A stretch of 64,000 nucleotides of DNA from Wolfiporia cocos (Eukaryota; Basidiomycota; Agaricomycetes; Polyporales; Phaeolaceae), in NCBI GenBank assembly GCA_029448655.1, contig JACCLO010000006.1, positions 992,001-1,056,000 of the forward strand, read 5' to 3'. Below, piece after piece: positions 1 through 12,051 of the stretch. Under the pieces are notes generated by a model. The model worked only from the letters and a program-made list of their open reading frames with translations, did no database searches and was not told where the DNA came from. Position numbers and translations under genes: made by a program. The number at the start of each line of letters is the position of its first letter. Within the stretch, counting starts at the first letter, position 1.

Positions 1-1863
1 GTAAAAGAGAGGGTCAAAGCGGAAGCCGCTCTCTACGAAGGAAAGGGAGGAGTAGAAGCAGGGGAAACAACCGAGGACGGTCTGCGATTTAGGAGGGGGA
101 GGATGATCATTCCCCGGGACGAAGAATTAATAGGAAAAATCATTTCTTCGTTCCACGACACGGTTTCGGCAGGACACCCTGGCACAGAAAACACGTACAC
201 CGCCATACACCGACACTACTGGTGGCCAAAGATGAGAAAAGACATCCGCCAGTACGTGAAGGCGTGCATCAAGTGCCAGACAGCCAAGCCGGACAGATCC
301 AAACGCGCGGCCCCACTCAACCCGAACCCTACTCCGTCACACAACTGGGAGAACATTTCCGTAGACATGATCACGGGACTCCCAGTCTCCAAGGGTCGCG
401 ACGCCATTATTGTAGTAGTAGATATGAAATCCAAGGATTATGTAGCTATACCAACAACGACCAAGTTAACGGCCAAAGGATGGGCCAACATATTTATCGA
501 TAAAGTCTACGCCTTACATGGATTGCCGAAGAAGATATTCAGCGACAGAGGACCACAGTTCGTTGCGGAGTTCATCAAGGACGTTTATCGAAGGTTAGGA
601 ATAGAAGGGAATCCTAGTACGGCGTTCCACCCGCAGACAGACGGGCAGACGGAACGAATGAACCAGGAACTGGAAGTGTACCTACGACTATTTATTAATG
701 ACACACATACCAACTGGCCGGACCTACTCCCGCTAGCGGCATTCGCGTATAAATGTCATGTACACAGTAGTACGGGCTACAGCTCCTTTTACCTTACGCA
801 TGGATACCACCCTTTCACAGGAGTAGAGGGACTTGAGCAAGAAGAGGGGGTAGCACGGGACTGGGTCAAGCACATGCACGAGATCTCAAAACGTGCGTCA
901 CAGAACCTGGAAAAGGCCAAACTCCGCATGAAGGAATACTACGATAGGAAACGGGCATCGCCACTATCGTATTCCGAAGGAGACATGGTATGGGTAGACG
1001 GCTGAAACATCAACATGGGCCACCCTACCAAGAAGCTAGACTCCAAGAGGTTCGGACCGTACAAGGTGACGAAGAAAGTCGGACATGGAGCATACGAATT
1101 GGACCTCCCCGCAGACATGCGCGGGATATACCCCGTCTTTAACGAGGTCCTCCTACTACCGTATCATGCTCCGGCTTTCCCCAATCAGGACCACGAAGTC
1201 AGGACGGAAAGCAATGACGCTCGCAGGCCTCTCCGGATCCTCGCATCCAGAGAAGACCGAGGGCGAGTTGAGCTAGAAGTCGAGTGGTCCGATGGGACCA
1301 CGACATGGGAATGCAAGCGAGGATTGACCCCTTTCCAAGACCTAGTCACCAAGTTCTTCGAAGCTAAACCATCCGCCCCAGGCAACCAGTGGAGAAACCG
1401 AAACACTGGCTGGGACCACTCTGAAACCAAGTGGGACTCAGAATGGGAGGACTTCGAACGAAAGGCTAAGGAAATGGGTCTTAGGGAGAACCCGAAGGAG
1501 TTCATCATATACGACGACATAGACAACACTTTTCTAATTAAAGGAAACGTACCATTCTACGCCTACGAGAAGAAGCTTGTCGCCCGTAACTTCTGGTTCT
1601 GCGATCCACGCACTCGAGTAATGCAATATGGAATACGCGTTGGACAACCAGTAGAATCCACTATACCTGAGTCAAAAGGATACTGGATCTACCCGGTCTT
1701 AAACACGCTCCAACTAGCCAACCCCCATATCTGCAAAAAACTTGTAGACCATCCATGTCACGTCGACCAAACCATGTACAAAGTGATTGCTGGGCGTGGG
1801 GACACGCAGCTAGAAGAGGGGGTACTGTCACAAGCCAATTTCATTCAGTTAGCCAACGACTGA
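1..1863 (+). pseudogene. gypsy pol fragment (integrase and C-terminal region), one in-frame stop
   Basis: One frame is open from base 1 except for TGA at 1003-1005. The zinc-binding HHCC region is present (GHPGTENTY, then KACIKC). The DDE core follows, with SVDMITGLP, FSDRGPQF and HPQTDGQTERMNQE. A chromo-like stretch follows near 1225-1350, then a tail of about 180 residues. The intact element has CGC (Arg) where this copy has TGA; an ancestral CGA would need only one C-to-T change at a CpG. The reading frame ends 38 nt inside the LTR, as in the intact copy. The protein would be non-functional without read-through. Confidence 0.9.
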
Positions 1864-2187
1864 ACGACAGCCCTTATCTTATCTAAGCGCCCGCCTAGTA
1901 TCACGTGCAAGGACCCCGAACACCCCACACGTGCCTAGTCAGACCCCGGACACTCTTCTCTCGGCTCTACCCCTAGGTTAGGGTTATAGACGGACTATTA
2001 GCTTACGTAATACTGTACAGTAGCCAAACATGTACAAACACCTAGATAGCATATATACTGGCCTGACAAGCAGGGAGCACCCCAGACTCGTCTTGGCCTT
2101 TACTGCCTTGAGTAGCCTCAGATCAGGAAATCGCTTCCACGCGATTACACTTCCCCTGAGAAGTTGCTTGAGAACGTGCTTGTGTCA
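1826..2187 (+). repeat. 3' LTR of the decayed gypsy element
   Basis: It starts TGTCACAAG and ends GTGTCA, like the 371 bp LTRs at 34835 and 42664. The purine-rich GAAGAGGGGG tract lies just before it. Inside are a TATA-like CATATATA near 2050 and the AGACTCGTCTT motif at 2084-2094, which in the intact element matches the primer-binding site as reverse complement. It is 362 bp and has many substitutions relative to the intact LTR. Confidence 0.9.
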
Positions 2188-2244
2188 CTATCATGGCTAC
2201 GATTACCGCGAGCAAGGCATCCCCCAACAAGCAGAATTATGATA

Positions 2245-4060
2245 CCATATATCAACCTCAACCACGGTGGGTGGAATTGTTTCGATCTATTGAACTCATC
2301 ATGGCCGACCGTAGATTAATTGACTGGTCTCTTCTACACTAGGTTCCTATGGCTCCGCTCCACTGCCAGTGCTACTCAAGTGCGCTGAACTCTCAACGCT
2401 GTCGGAGCGTAATCCGGACCTATTCCACCGCATTTCCTATATTCCATTGCTAAAAGATGCAAGGTATGGTTCCAAGCTATGATGACTCTGTATCCATAGC
2501 CGCTCACATCGCCTCAGAAAGCGCGTCGCGGATCTAATTGGCGCCGATCATGACGAAGTCGTCCTCGTACCGAACGTCACCCACGCCATCAACACCGTGC
2601 TGAGGAACCTCGAATGGCGAGAAGGCGATATACTGATGGGAGGTTCGTGACATTGCGCTTAACTTACCATTGTGACACTAAGTTGTACAGCTTCGACGAC
2701 GTACGGAGCTGTGTTAAGGTCGATCCAGTATGTCAGTGATCGCTCCGGACCCCCGCGGCCTGTTGCACATACGGTGACGTACACGTTCCCTATGACACAC
2801 GCTGAGATTGTCGATACGTTCCGAGCCCGTATCAAAGAGATCAAGAGCCTGTATCCAAACACGGAATTCAGCGATGTACCGTCAGACTCTGTGCCCGCGG
2901 GTACTTATACGGCGAAGAAGAACAAGTTTTTTTGCGGTGATCGACAGCTTAGTGGCTAACCCTGGTGTGCTGCTCCCTTGGAAGGAGCTAGTGCAGGTAT
3001 GTAAGGAGGAGGGTGTTTGGAGTATCATAGACGGCGCACACAGTATCGGACAAGAGGTACAAATACTTGCTACCACAGTGCAGATTACGAACGATGCCGA
3101 TACAATGCGTAGACAAACATAAACGTCGTTCAGGCAAGGCCCGACTTCTTCGTCTCCAACTGTCACAAGTGGCTTTACAGCAAGCGGGGTTGCGCGCTCC
3201 TGTATGTGCCTTACCGGTAGTTTGCCATTTCTTTGCAACTCACTCCGATGGCTGTGATACTGATCATCGTGCACTGTAGTAACCAGCACCTCGTTAAATC
3301 GTCTATTCCGACCTCCCACGGCTATGCTTTATCGTCCAACATACCATCTGTCGATGGCACCAGCTTTGTGCAGCAGCACGAGTGTAGGTAGAACACTTGA
3401 TAGATATACCATTTGCTTAGCATATATGGCAGGGACGGGGACTGTAGACCTGGCTCCCTCCCTGAGTGTCAGCGCAGGCAAGGCTCCAATTATTTTTGCA
3501 TACGATCACTGTGCTCAAATGACATTGCATCTATAGCGCTTGATTTCCGCCAATGGCTAGGTGGCGAGGCAGTAATCAACGACTATTGCCATCAGTTGGC
3601 TATGCAGGGAGGCAAGAGATTGGCCGAGGTTATGCAGACAAACGTCTTGGATGAGACAGGTGAATCGACGTTGAATATGGTTCGCAAACCGCCCACAGTT
3701 GGAAGCATTTACTGATGATGTCGTAGACCAATGTCCTTCTTCCATTGCCCGTAGAGACTAACAAGGGCAAGACATATACTTCTGCAACTCTGAACGAGAT
3801 CAACAACACGCTTCGGGACAAATTCCTATTCGATTGGAACACATATGCAGCTCACTATTTCCATGCAGGTGGATGGTGGTGTCGATGTAGTGCGCAGGTG
3901 TGGAACGAGGTATGCATCCCATGTCGATCGTGAACAAGCCATGATGCTGATTTGTCAGATATCTGATTTTGAGAATGTTGGAGCTGCCCTCAATGCGATT
4001 TGCGAAGAGATCAAAAACACGATCTTGACCAAGAAGGATAAGACGGGAGGAGCTTTCTGA
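2245..4060 (+). pseudogene. Class-V aminotransferase (isopenicillin-N-epimerase-like), copy A, truncated and frameshifted
   Basis: A PLP-dependent class-V aminotransferase-like gene. Pieces appear in family order: YINLNHG at the end of an exon near 2265; SAPLPVL and ERNPDLFHRI near 2350-2440; RVADLIGA and HAINTVLRN near 2525-2615; PWKELVQVCKEEGVWSIIDG and AHSIGQEV near 2975-3057. The PLP-lysine region [12 protein letters not shown] follows near 3155-3190. The C-terminal block HYFHAGGWW, CSAQVWNE and the end at 4060 are preserved. Lesions: the usual N-terminal exon is absent beside the LTR, and a run of seven T at 2927-2933 shifts the frame (KNKF to AVIDSL). Some introns look conserved. Best read as a decaying tandem duplicate of copy B. 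Substrate unknown. Confidence 0.75.
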
Positions 4061-4958
4061 TTATAAAGACTCTGCGCGCAAGAGATTATACACTGTAGTA
4101 TTAGCACGAGCCGCATGGTATTTGTCTATCTCAAGTGAACAATGAGTGTATGCGTTGGCTGGAAACTCAGTAGGAAGTCGACAGACGTCTACATAATGTG
4201 ATTCGACCTCTTTTTCGTAATTAGCGAGAATCCACTGACGCTCCATCGAGTCAGAGACCCAGAATGTTGATTGGCGAATACAATGCATACAGCACGTGCA
4301 TCCGGTCATCTGTGTCTGTCAGCGACCCTATCCAGACCAATTTGACGTGTCAGTGGACGAACAAATCTCCTTACATCTGAGATAACAGTCATAGCATGCC
4401 AAGCCATCGCAAAAGACGCCGCAGCTGACTTTTACTATCCACAGAATACGCATCCTCTGAGATCGACATGTTATCCGATCAACCACACTTGCATTACGGG
4501 AGAAACCATGATTCTGTTGATTGTGCACTCGAGACATCCAACGCGCTCAGTGTAATAGAATTTCCAATTTCCAATTATCTTGATGGCCTGTCGCCTGATG
4601 AGCAGCGATTGTTCGCAAGGAACGAATCCTAGCTGGGTGATAAGTGTATCGGCCTGATAACTAACGGTCAAGTTTTGCACGCCACGACGCAATATAAATT
4701 ACGCGGATGAATTCAGGCACTGAGCACGATCATCTATCGCCTCGTGTTCTTCAACCCTCATCGACTACCATCTCACAGCGGTCTTTCGACTTTTCATACC
4801 TCTAGCAGTAGTTGTACATTCCGCTGCGAAGCAAGATGGAGGGGTTGCTCTGGAACATTCCTCAATCAGGCGGTTCTTGTATCTGCCACCTGTTGGCAAT
4901 GACTGCAGCTACCGGAAGGAGAGATTTATCCGGGGACGAACCGGACGACGATTCATAT
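4061..4958. other. No gene recognised between the aminotransferase copies
   Basis: About 0.9 kb between the two copies. Only short reverse frames without recognisable motifs, and no repeat that I could pair with another part of the window. Confidence 0.4.
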
Positions 4959-7073
4959 GCATGAGCACAAATCCAACACCCTTTGGTTATCAAATCAAGC
5001 GATTTTGGACTTTCAAACTTGAGTTTTTCAATTTGAATCATGGTAAGTTGGAGTTCGCGTACATTTCAAATTTGGCGGAGATGACGGGTAACCACAAAAG
5101 ATAAACTCAGGCGTAGAGTCTCTGACACCGGGGGCATTAAGTAATGACTTTGTCAGAAACATGTTGGTATCATTCAAATAAGTGATCAAATGCAAACATA
5201 ATGCATTGGTTGATAACATCGTGAGAAACACAGGACCTCAGCTGGCCATGGGGTGCGTAAAGATCCAGACACCGGGGGCATGAAGATATTATATAAGCAA
5301 TCAATGCATTATGTTCGCATTTGATCACTTATTTAAATGATACCAACATGTTTCCGACAAAGTCATTAGATAATGTCCCCGGTGTGAGGATCCCTAAGTT
5401 ATTCAAATAGATAAGGTTTCCTGCTAACATAGCCTCATCGCTGCCTGGCTATTGATAATGGAATCATCACGTTACACATGATTCATCTGGATTTCTGTCA
5501 GGGTCTTACAGATCGACGCCGCTCCCTGTGCTCTACAATGCTCGGAACTTATGATGCTATCCGAGCGTAACCCAGACTTGTTCCATCGAATTCTCTACAT
5601 ACCTATGTTGAACAAAGCAAGGCACGTCATCGTTTTTCAGTGGATATAGTGCTGAGATTTGAGGCTACTATCACCTTCGTCGCAGAGAGCGTGTCGCAGA
5701 CCTGATCGGTGCTGACTGTGACGAGGTTGTCCTCATACCAAACGCGACTCATAGCATCAATACTAGTATATTGAGGAACCTCGAGTGGCATGAAGGCGAT
5801 GTAATCATGGGAGGTTCGCAAGCCGTCGACTCCATTTCATCTGATCGATGTCTATCATGCTTCATGTGTGCCAGCATCGACCACGTGTGGGGCTATTTCC
5901 AAGACAATACAGTACAAGTACATCAGCTATCGCGCTGAGCCACCACGTCCGAGAGCTCATGTCGTGACACTCACGTTTCCCATGTCACATTCCGACATCG
6001 TCAATACGTTTCGTGCTCGAATCAAGGAGATCAAGAGCTCATACCCAAACACTGAATTCAGCGATATCTCATCAATTGCCACTTTATCAAGCCGCGGCTT
6101 GAAGGGTAAAAACAAGTTCATAGCTGTCATCTACAGCCTCGTATCTACACCTGGTGTTCTTCTTCCTTGGAAACAGCTGGTACAAGTGTGCAAAGAAGAA
6201 GGAGTCTGGAGTGTCATAGATGGTGCTCACAGTATTGGACAGGAGGTCTCATCGTATGAGTAGTCTCAGCATTATCTGACACACCCGGTAGATGAACATC
6301 AACATTGGCGAGTTACGACCAGACTTCTTCGTGTCGAACTGTCACAAGTGGTTATATGCCAAGCGTGGCTGCGCGCTCCCTTATCGGTCAGCTGTTTGTT
6401 TGACTATTAAATCGTCGATTCCAACTACGTCTCTCCGTGCGATTCCCCAAGCCATGTGGACACAAACTTGGTTCAGAAACATGAATGTAAGCTCAGATAT
6501 TCATTTGTTCTCATTGCCATGTACTCATGGTCTGCAAGTTGCACTTAGCAATTCACTGAACTCAGCGCTCTACTTTCGCCAATGGCTGGGCGGAGAGGCC
6601 ATGATCAACGACTACTGTCATCGATTAGCTGTCGAAGGTGGAAAGCGACTGGCAAGTATTCTGAAGACGAGATTTATGGATGAAACGGGCGAATTTACCT
6701 TGAATATGGTTCGTGACTCTCTTCACATGGTCGTTGCACTGACAAGCATAGTTCAGACAGACGTTTAAAAAACAAAAACCTCTACCTGTCGAAGCTTCAC
6801 AAGGAGAGGCTTACACGGGCACCATGTTAGACAAAATTGACACCACACTCCGCGAAAGCCTTTTCTACGTCTGGAATGCCCATGCAGCCCACTACTTCTA
6901 TGCGGGAGGATGATGGTTCCGGTGCAGTGCACAAGTATGGAATAAGGTATATTGTTTGATACGCTTGATGCGATTTTTGGGTTGTATTTTTCTGACTTTC
7001 GTAGGTGTCGGATTTTGAGTACGTAGGAAATGCCCTCGACGCAATATGCAAGGACATCCGAGATACTATTTAA
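4959..7073 (+). pseudogene. Class-V aminotransferase, copy B, with frameshift and in-frame stop
   Basis: Tandem paralogue of copy A. Exon 1 starts at an ATG near 4959 and ends FFNLNHG at a GTAAG donor near 5042. Exon 2 begins about 5500 (GSYRSTPLPVL). Further blocks: RVADLIGADCDEVVLIP near 5690-5740; AISKTIQY near 5890; LPWKQLVQVCKEEGVWSVID near 6165-6225; [15 protein letters not shown] (PLP lysine) near 6335-6380; FRQWLGGEAMINDYCHRLA near 6570-6630. Two lesions are visible: one base is missing after LPVL relative to copy A (near 5540), and TGA replaces TGG in HYFYAGG-W near 6913. The end is GNALDAICKDIRDTI before the stop at about 7073. Intron 1 is enlarged by a fold-back repeat. It shares with copy A an unusual insertion (SSYPNTEFSDI region), so that insertion predates the duplication. 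Confidence 0.75.
5119..5392. repeat. Fold-back (MITE-like) inverted repeat in intron 1 of aminotransferase copy B
   Basis: A left arm of about 95 bp (5119-5214) is the near-perfect reverse complement of 5300-5392. Both contain CATGTTGGTATCATT, AAATAAGTGATCAAATG and AACATAATGCATTG or their complements. The outer ends carry ACACCGGGGGCAT and its complement. A third, direct copy of GACACCGGGGGCAT lies in the loop at 5268-5281. I see no coding capacity. The structure fits a small non-autonomous DNA element, perhaps nested or rearranged. No clear target duplication was found. Confidence 0.7.
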
Positions 7074-7395
7074 TCACCGGGAAAGGAAGGGTCAGTGCCC
7101 TAACCCAGAGTGATGGGTGTTATTTTGCGAGAAATGAGCATCTATATCATACCTGTGTAGTCAAAATTGGCAGATAGGTATTCCCTTGATGTACTAGGAA
7201 TTAGCCCCAACAGGGCCAGCGAGGTTTTCAGCAGCAAGTTACACAGATATTGTCTCTGCAATGTAGAGCCGTCTCAGGTCATTGATCAGGCCTCAGGTTT
7301 CAGGCTCATAAAGTATTGATGCGACTCAGCAACTGGTAATGCCGGACACAAATACGTGAGTTGACTTGATCTAATCTCCGGGGGATCTCAACAAA
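7074..7395. other. No gene recognised between aminotransferase copy B and the NACHT relic
   Basis: About 320 bp. It probably once held the N-terminal end of the NACHT-WD40 gene, but no P-loop is readable in any frame. Confidence 0.35.
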
Positions 7396-10300
7396 GTGGA
7401 CAAGCTACGGAGATCCTGGATCGGCTTTTGGAACAGTGCAAAAGCGTCATATATCGCACCAACCGACTTGTCGTTTCAGCCTGCTAGGACTATTACCGTA
7501 ACATCTCGTGACTCGTTCTTCTTTACGCGTGGTGATGCAGAGTTGAGCACCACCGAATATGTGTTCCCAACTCTCGCATACCAGCTCGCATGCTTGCATG
7601 ACGACTTCCTCCCTCACATTACCGACGCCTCTCGCAGCCACCTGAAGAAAGGTAGCACGCAGGGGCTGGAATTTCAGCTTGACGAACTGATCATCAAGCC
7701 GCTTCAAAAGATTCATGCAAACCACAAGGCGGTCGTGTTGGTTATTGACGCGGTAGACGAATGCACAGCAAAAGCACAAGAGCTTGTTCCTCACATGTTA
7801 TTCCTTTTTTTCAAGCGCATTCGCGACTTGCGCTTCTGCCTTCGAATTTTCATCACCGCCCGCCCCGAGATGCACATTGAGCACGCGTTCGAATCCGAGT
7901 ACTTTGCAGCAGTCGCCAAACCGTATAGATTACAAGATATCCCCCAATCTGTTGTTGGTCGAGATATTGCGCTGTACTTCCGCACAGAGCTGCAGAAGCT
8001 CAGCACCTATAACGCACTTTCAGCGCAACGACCCGACGTCATCGAGAAACTCACGGAGCGCGCCGGTGGTCTGTTTATATATGCGACGACGATGATTCGG
8101 GTATGTTGGAGGTGCGCGTGCGTCGGGCGCGGCGCGCGGGTGCGATCTCGTCGCCACGGCGCGGGAGCAGTTGCGCCCCTGGTAGGATAGGGGGTTAGTA
8201 TAAAGTCGAGGACACTATGTACGTACCGGTACGCGTTTGCTATCTGAATCCATCACACTGTAGCGGGGTCCCTGGCGGGCAGTAGGACGCGGCCGTTGTC
8301 TGGCGCGACCCGAATTTCTACAGGGTGATGCGCGGAGATCCGTATACTCTCGTTGCCATCACCGACATTCTGACCTCCCCATCCCCATCAGCTAGTCATA
8401 GTGCGCTCTCCAGCGAGCTCGACAGTCTTTATCTGGAGGTCTTGGAAACAGCGCTTCCAAAAGAGTATTTTACGAGCCTTGGCTCGAACTACGAGTTGGT
8501 ACAGTCCGTGTTTGGTGCAATAGCACTACTTGAGGACCATGTGTCCCCTATCACTTTAAGCTGCCTGCTCACGATCTCAGGCGGGGGTATAGATTCCATT
8601 CTAAAGCGTGTCAAGTCTGTTATCTACTACGATACAGACTCTTCTCCAATTCGTCCGTTACACGCAAGCTTCCCTCAGTTTCTTGTCAATAAAGACCGGT
8701 GCACGAACCGGACATTCTACATTCATGAAGAAAGCCACCGCAGCCGCTTGGCACTCGCATGCCTGCGTATATTGACCACTGATTCCACCGAAATCACGCT
8801 GTTTCATCGCAACATCGTTCAATTTGAAGACCCGCTCCAGATGCGAGATGACACCACAGATCCCCAAGCTCGTGTCCAGCAATTTATGCCACTCCATGTT
8901 CAGTATGCGTGCCTCTATTTGGCGACACATCTCGCAAAAGCCGCAAGATCGCAGGAGCTGAAAACGTCACTCGAATTATTCGTGAAGTAAAAGCTTCTAG
9001 CTTGGCTTGAGGCCCTGGTAATGCTCAAACAGCTTCACAAAGCGGTGCACCTTCTGCTAGATGCTCGCACGTTGCTACAGGTAAGCTATCGTACATGTCA
9101 GTATATAGCGACGCTGAAAGTGGTCACATAGGAACAACTCAAAGCAGCCGGAGACCATGGCGATGCGACACCTGAGCCGCTCTATGACGCTCATCGCTTC
9201 GTATTGGAGTACTACGAAGTGATAGACAACTGTCCTGAGCAGATCTACGTCTCTGCATTACCCGGAATGCCGAACTGCCTGTTGTCGCAAGTCTATGGTG
9301 AACAGCAGTATACGGCTCTACTATCACCTCGGGACTCCCAGTGGGGTGCCAATCTGCGCATAGTGGAGACACAGCCCCGGAAAAACAACTTCACATGCGC
9401 CAAATTCCTGGGAAATGCGTGGATAATTAGCGCATCTACGTACGGTATCGTGAGCAAGCTTGGCGTCGAAACAGGAATCACCGTGATGTCGATGCGATGC
9501 AAAAACGAACCTAGCCATCCTGCCACCACTCTTGTTGACGTATCGGCCAGCGATATGCGTATTGCATCCGGCTACGACCTCGATGGCAAAATTCATATAT
9601 TGAATGCCGAGACAGGCGCGCTCATACACACGCTTCCTCATGATTTCGACTACAGCGATCACCTAGTCATCATCAGTATGACATACTCACCCGATGGGAA
9701 AACCCTTACGGCATTGTATTGTGGACTCACTTGGAGTAGAGCCGGCAGGTTATGCATCTGGAACATGGATACAAGACAATGTGCGCGGTCAGTTGCAGAC
9801 GACTCTGATGGGACAGTCGTATTCTCTCACGACAACGACAGATTATTGAGAACCTCCAGTGCATCTGGCGGTGCTAGCGTCCGTGTCTGGGCCTCTAGGA
9901 ACCTATCCCTTACGGCTTCAATGAACCTACCTGAGTCCTATACGACATGCGTGATCTTTAGTTCAAACGATAGCGACACAATAATCTCGAGCTCTGCAGC
10001 CGGCCTAGTACGAGTGTGGACCGTTCGAACGGCAGAGTGCATTTGAGTTCTGCAAGGTCACACGGGGAGGATATCGATCGATCGATCTCTGGCGACTTGA
10101 TTGCCTCTGAATCAGCAGATAATACAGCACGTTTATGGTATGTGAGCTCAGAGGACCCAGCAGTCATATTTCATGGCCACAATCAGTTCATCTGCTCGAT
10201 ATAATCTTCACCGGACGGTAGCCGACTCGTTACAGTCTTATGGGATCAAACCGTTTGCATATGAGACCTACGCACGTCGTTAAAGCCTGTCCTCAGTCCG

Positions 10301-10705
10301 ATCGATCACAATGCCTACGTCGCGGCCATCGCTTTTCGAGAGAACGGAAAACGGCTTATCTCCAAAGATGAACATGGGATAATCAAGCTGTGGAATATCG
10401 AGCGCCGAGAGGAGCTTATGGCAGGCATCGCGAAGCAGAGCGAAACACTGTCAAACCTGGAAAAGGAGCTGGAACTCGCGGTACAGAAAGCTAAGCCAAG
10501 ATCAGAATGGAGGCTTAGGGAGACGTGCGGTTGGATTGTCGACAATAAGACAGAACGAATGTTATGCTGGATCATTCACTCTAGACGACCTCATACTCCG
10601 GAGCTAGTCGGCCCGGGGATGTATGCCTTTTATGACAATTACTACGCGATGGGCTCGGCTTCCGGACGGGTAACGATTCTCAATCTGTGGCAGTTGGTAG
10701 AGTAG
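7396..10705 (+). pseudogene. NACHT-WD40 repeat protein (STAND NTPase), decayed
   Basis: A fungal NLR-like gene: NACHT ATPase followed by WD40 repeats. Readable parts: FFFTRGDAELSTTEYVFPTL and the Walker B-like VVLVIDAVDEC (about 7735-7765); the sensor region FITARPEMHI; a winged-helix-like stretch 8325-8987 (LDSLYLEVLETAL, RPLHASFPQFL). A linker follows at 8991-9079 (AWLEALVMLKQLHKA), then an intron (9080-9131). WD40 blades run from about 9200 (SPDGK, RLCIWNMDTRQC, VRVWASR, LVRVWTVRTAEC, IIKLWNIERREE). The Walker A P-loop is missing. In-frame stops lie at 8988 (TAA), 10044 (TGA), 10202 (TAA) and 10262 (TGA in the expected WDLRT motif). The junction across the GC-rich 8101-8323 stretch does not keep phase. 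Intact homologues are candidate heterokaryon-incompatibility or immune receptors. Confidence 0.85.
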
Positions 10706-10894
10706 TTCAGTATCGAACTTTCCGCGTTGCGCTTCATGAGCACTATTTTGTTTACCACGATCGCCCTCCGTGGTAGACGTTCGCCGAGTTGATGTTAGCC
10801 TGGACGACGCATGTACTGTGTTATATGCTTTAATGCAGCATGCACGATGTAGCATTTGCACGATATAGCATTCTATTTGTACAGCTGGAGGAGA

Positions 10895-12051
10895 TCAGTT
10901 AGTGCTATTGCCTACCAGTGCATTCGGGTTGAACGCCCTGGTAGTCCCAGATTGGATCGCCCATTGTATGCCGCCCAATACATGGGCTAAGAACAGCTCA
11001 TTCTGAATATATAATCAATTAAAGGGAGTCCGCATCAATTATTGTGCAGCCCACCTGCCATGTCTCGATGCAGTGCCCTAAGCTAGTATAGAAGCTGCGC
11101 CCCGCTACGCCGCCAGGCTGGACGCCCGCGCCACGCTCCTGAAACCATGCTACCACGGTCTGGTCAGTTGACAGACTCACGACAGTGAGAAAAAGGCTCA
11201 CCTGTCGGGTGGGGCGTCCCGTGGTCATATTTGCGCTCACCGGGGTCTGTAGCGCGTGGGTTCTCAGAGGTTCATCCGAGCGAGAAGAGTGAGGGGAGAT
11301 CGTACCTGAGTATGTGGACTCGTCTGCCGTGAGGATTACTGTTGCACCGACACCGCGCGGGTCCGACATGAAGTTGTAACTGCATACAGACAGTTGAATT
11401 TGTGTCCAATTGTTATTTGATGCCACGTACACTTCGTCATACAGTTCCCATCTAGCGGGCAGCATGCTCGTGCTTGGATGAGATGGATCGACGACATCGA
11501 ACACCTATGTATGGTGAGCTCTTACCCGTATCGATTAGCAGGGCACTGGAGAAGAGCGTACGTACAGCATTGCATATATCTGGATGATAATCGAAGAGTG
11601 CGCCTGGTCATAATCAGCTTCAGCGCCGATGTAGCGATGAGTCTGGTTCAGTCGACGGACCGACTTCTTTCTTAAAGAACTCGTCGTTGTATAGGCAAGC
11701 TGAAGCACAATGCACTCCAATAAAGTTCCCTCCAGAGTCGAGGTACCTTTGGAAGGCAGCCTTCCCGGGTTCATCCAAGACTATCGATAAGCGCAGAGAG
11801 GCGATCAGCATGCTGTCAGCCCATAAATCGATCGAATTGTTACTTTCTCCCGAATTGTTCAGGAAGAGAAGAGCGTCATAAGTCTTCAGTCGTTCATCGG
11901 TGAACCAGGTTTGATCTTCAGTATGATCATACTGAACGTTGATAGATGAAGCCTTCGCGAACAGTGCTTCGACCGACGCAGGAATAGAGTCGTGGCGATA
12001 ACCTCGAGTGGCGGTATATATAAGGATACGGGCTGTAGACTGCTGAGACAT
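10895..12051 (-). CDS. ThuA-like (trehalose-utilisation domain) protein, intact, 8 exons
   Basis: A 253-residue protein of the ThuA family, which has a glutamine-amidotransferase-like fold; its reaction in fungi is not established. Exons: 12051-11844, 11780-11661, 11603-11566, 11504-11431, 11379-11306, 11246-11202, 11149-11055, 11002-10895. All junctions are GT-AG and keep phase. Motifs: ARILIYTATRGYRHDSIP at the start; FTDERLKTYDALLFLN; DEPGKAAFQRYLDSGG; FIGVHCASACLY; GALFDYHPD; DPSHPSTSMLP; HGTPHPTAWFQE; GRSFYTSLGHCIETWQ; NELFLAHVLGGIQWAIQSG near the end. The start ATG at 12051 is preceded by no in-frame alternative. Introns are 51-63 nt. No signal peptide or membrane segment, so probably cytosolic. 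It sits intact between two decayed elements. Confidence 0.9.

Larger units (their letters stand above)
1..2187 (+). mobile_element. 3' part of a decayed Ty3/gypsy LTR retrotransposon
   Basis: The window opens inside a gypsy pol gene that lines up with bases 40840-43034 of the complete element further on. It includes integrase, the post-integrase region, the polypurine tract and a 3' LTR. The coding part is broken by an in-frame TGA and the LTR differs from the intact family in length (362 versus 371 bp), so this is an older, inactive relative. The 5' part lies outside the window, so the target-site duplication cannot be checked. It abuts a class-V aminotransferase copy whose normal N-terminal exon is missing, which suggests that the insertion removed or separated it. 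Confidence 0.93.
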
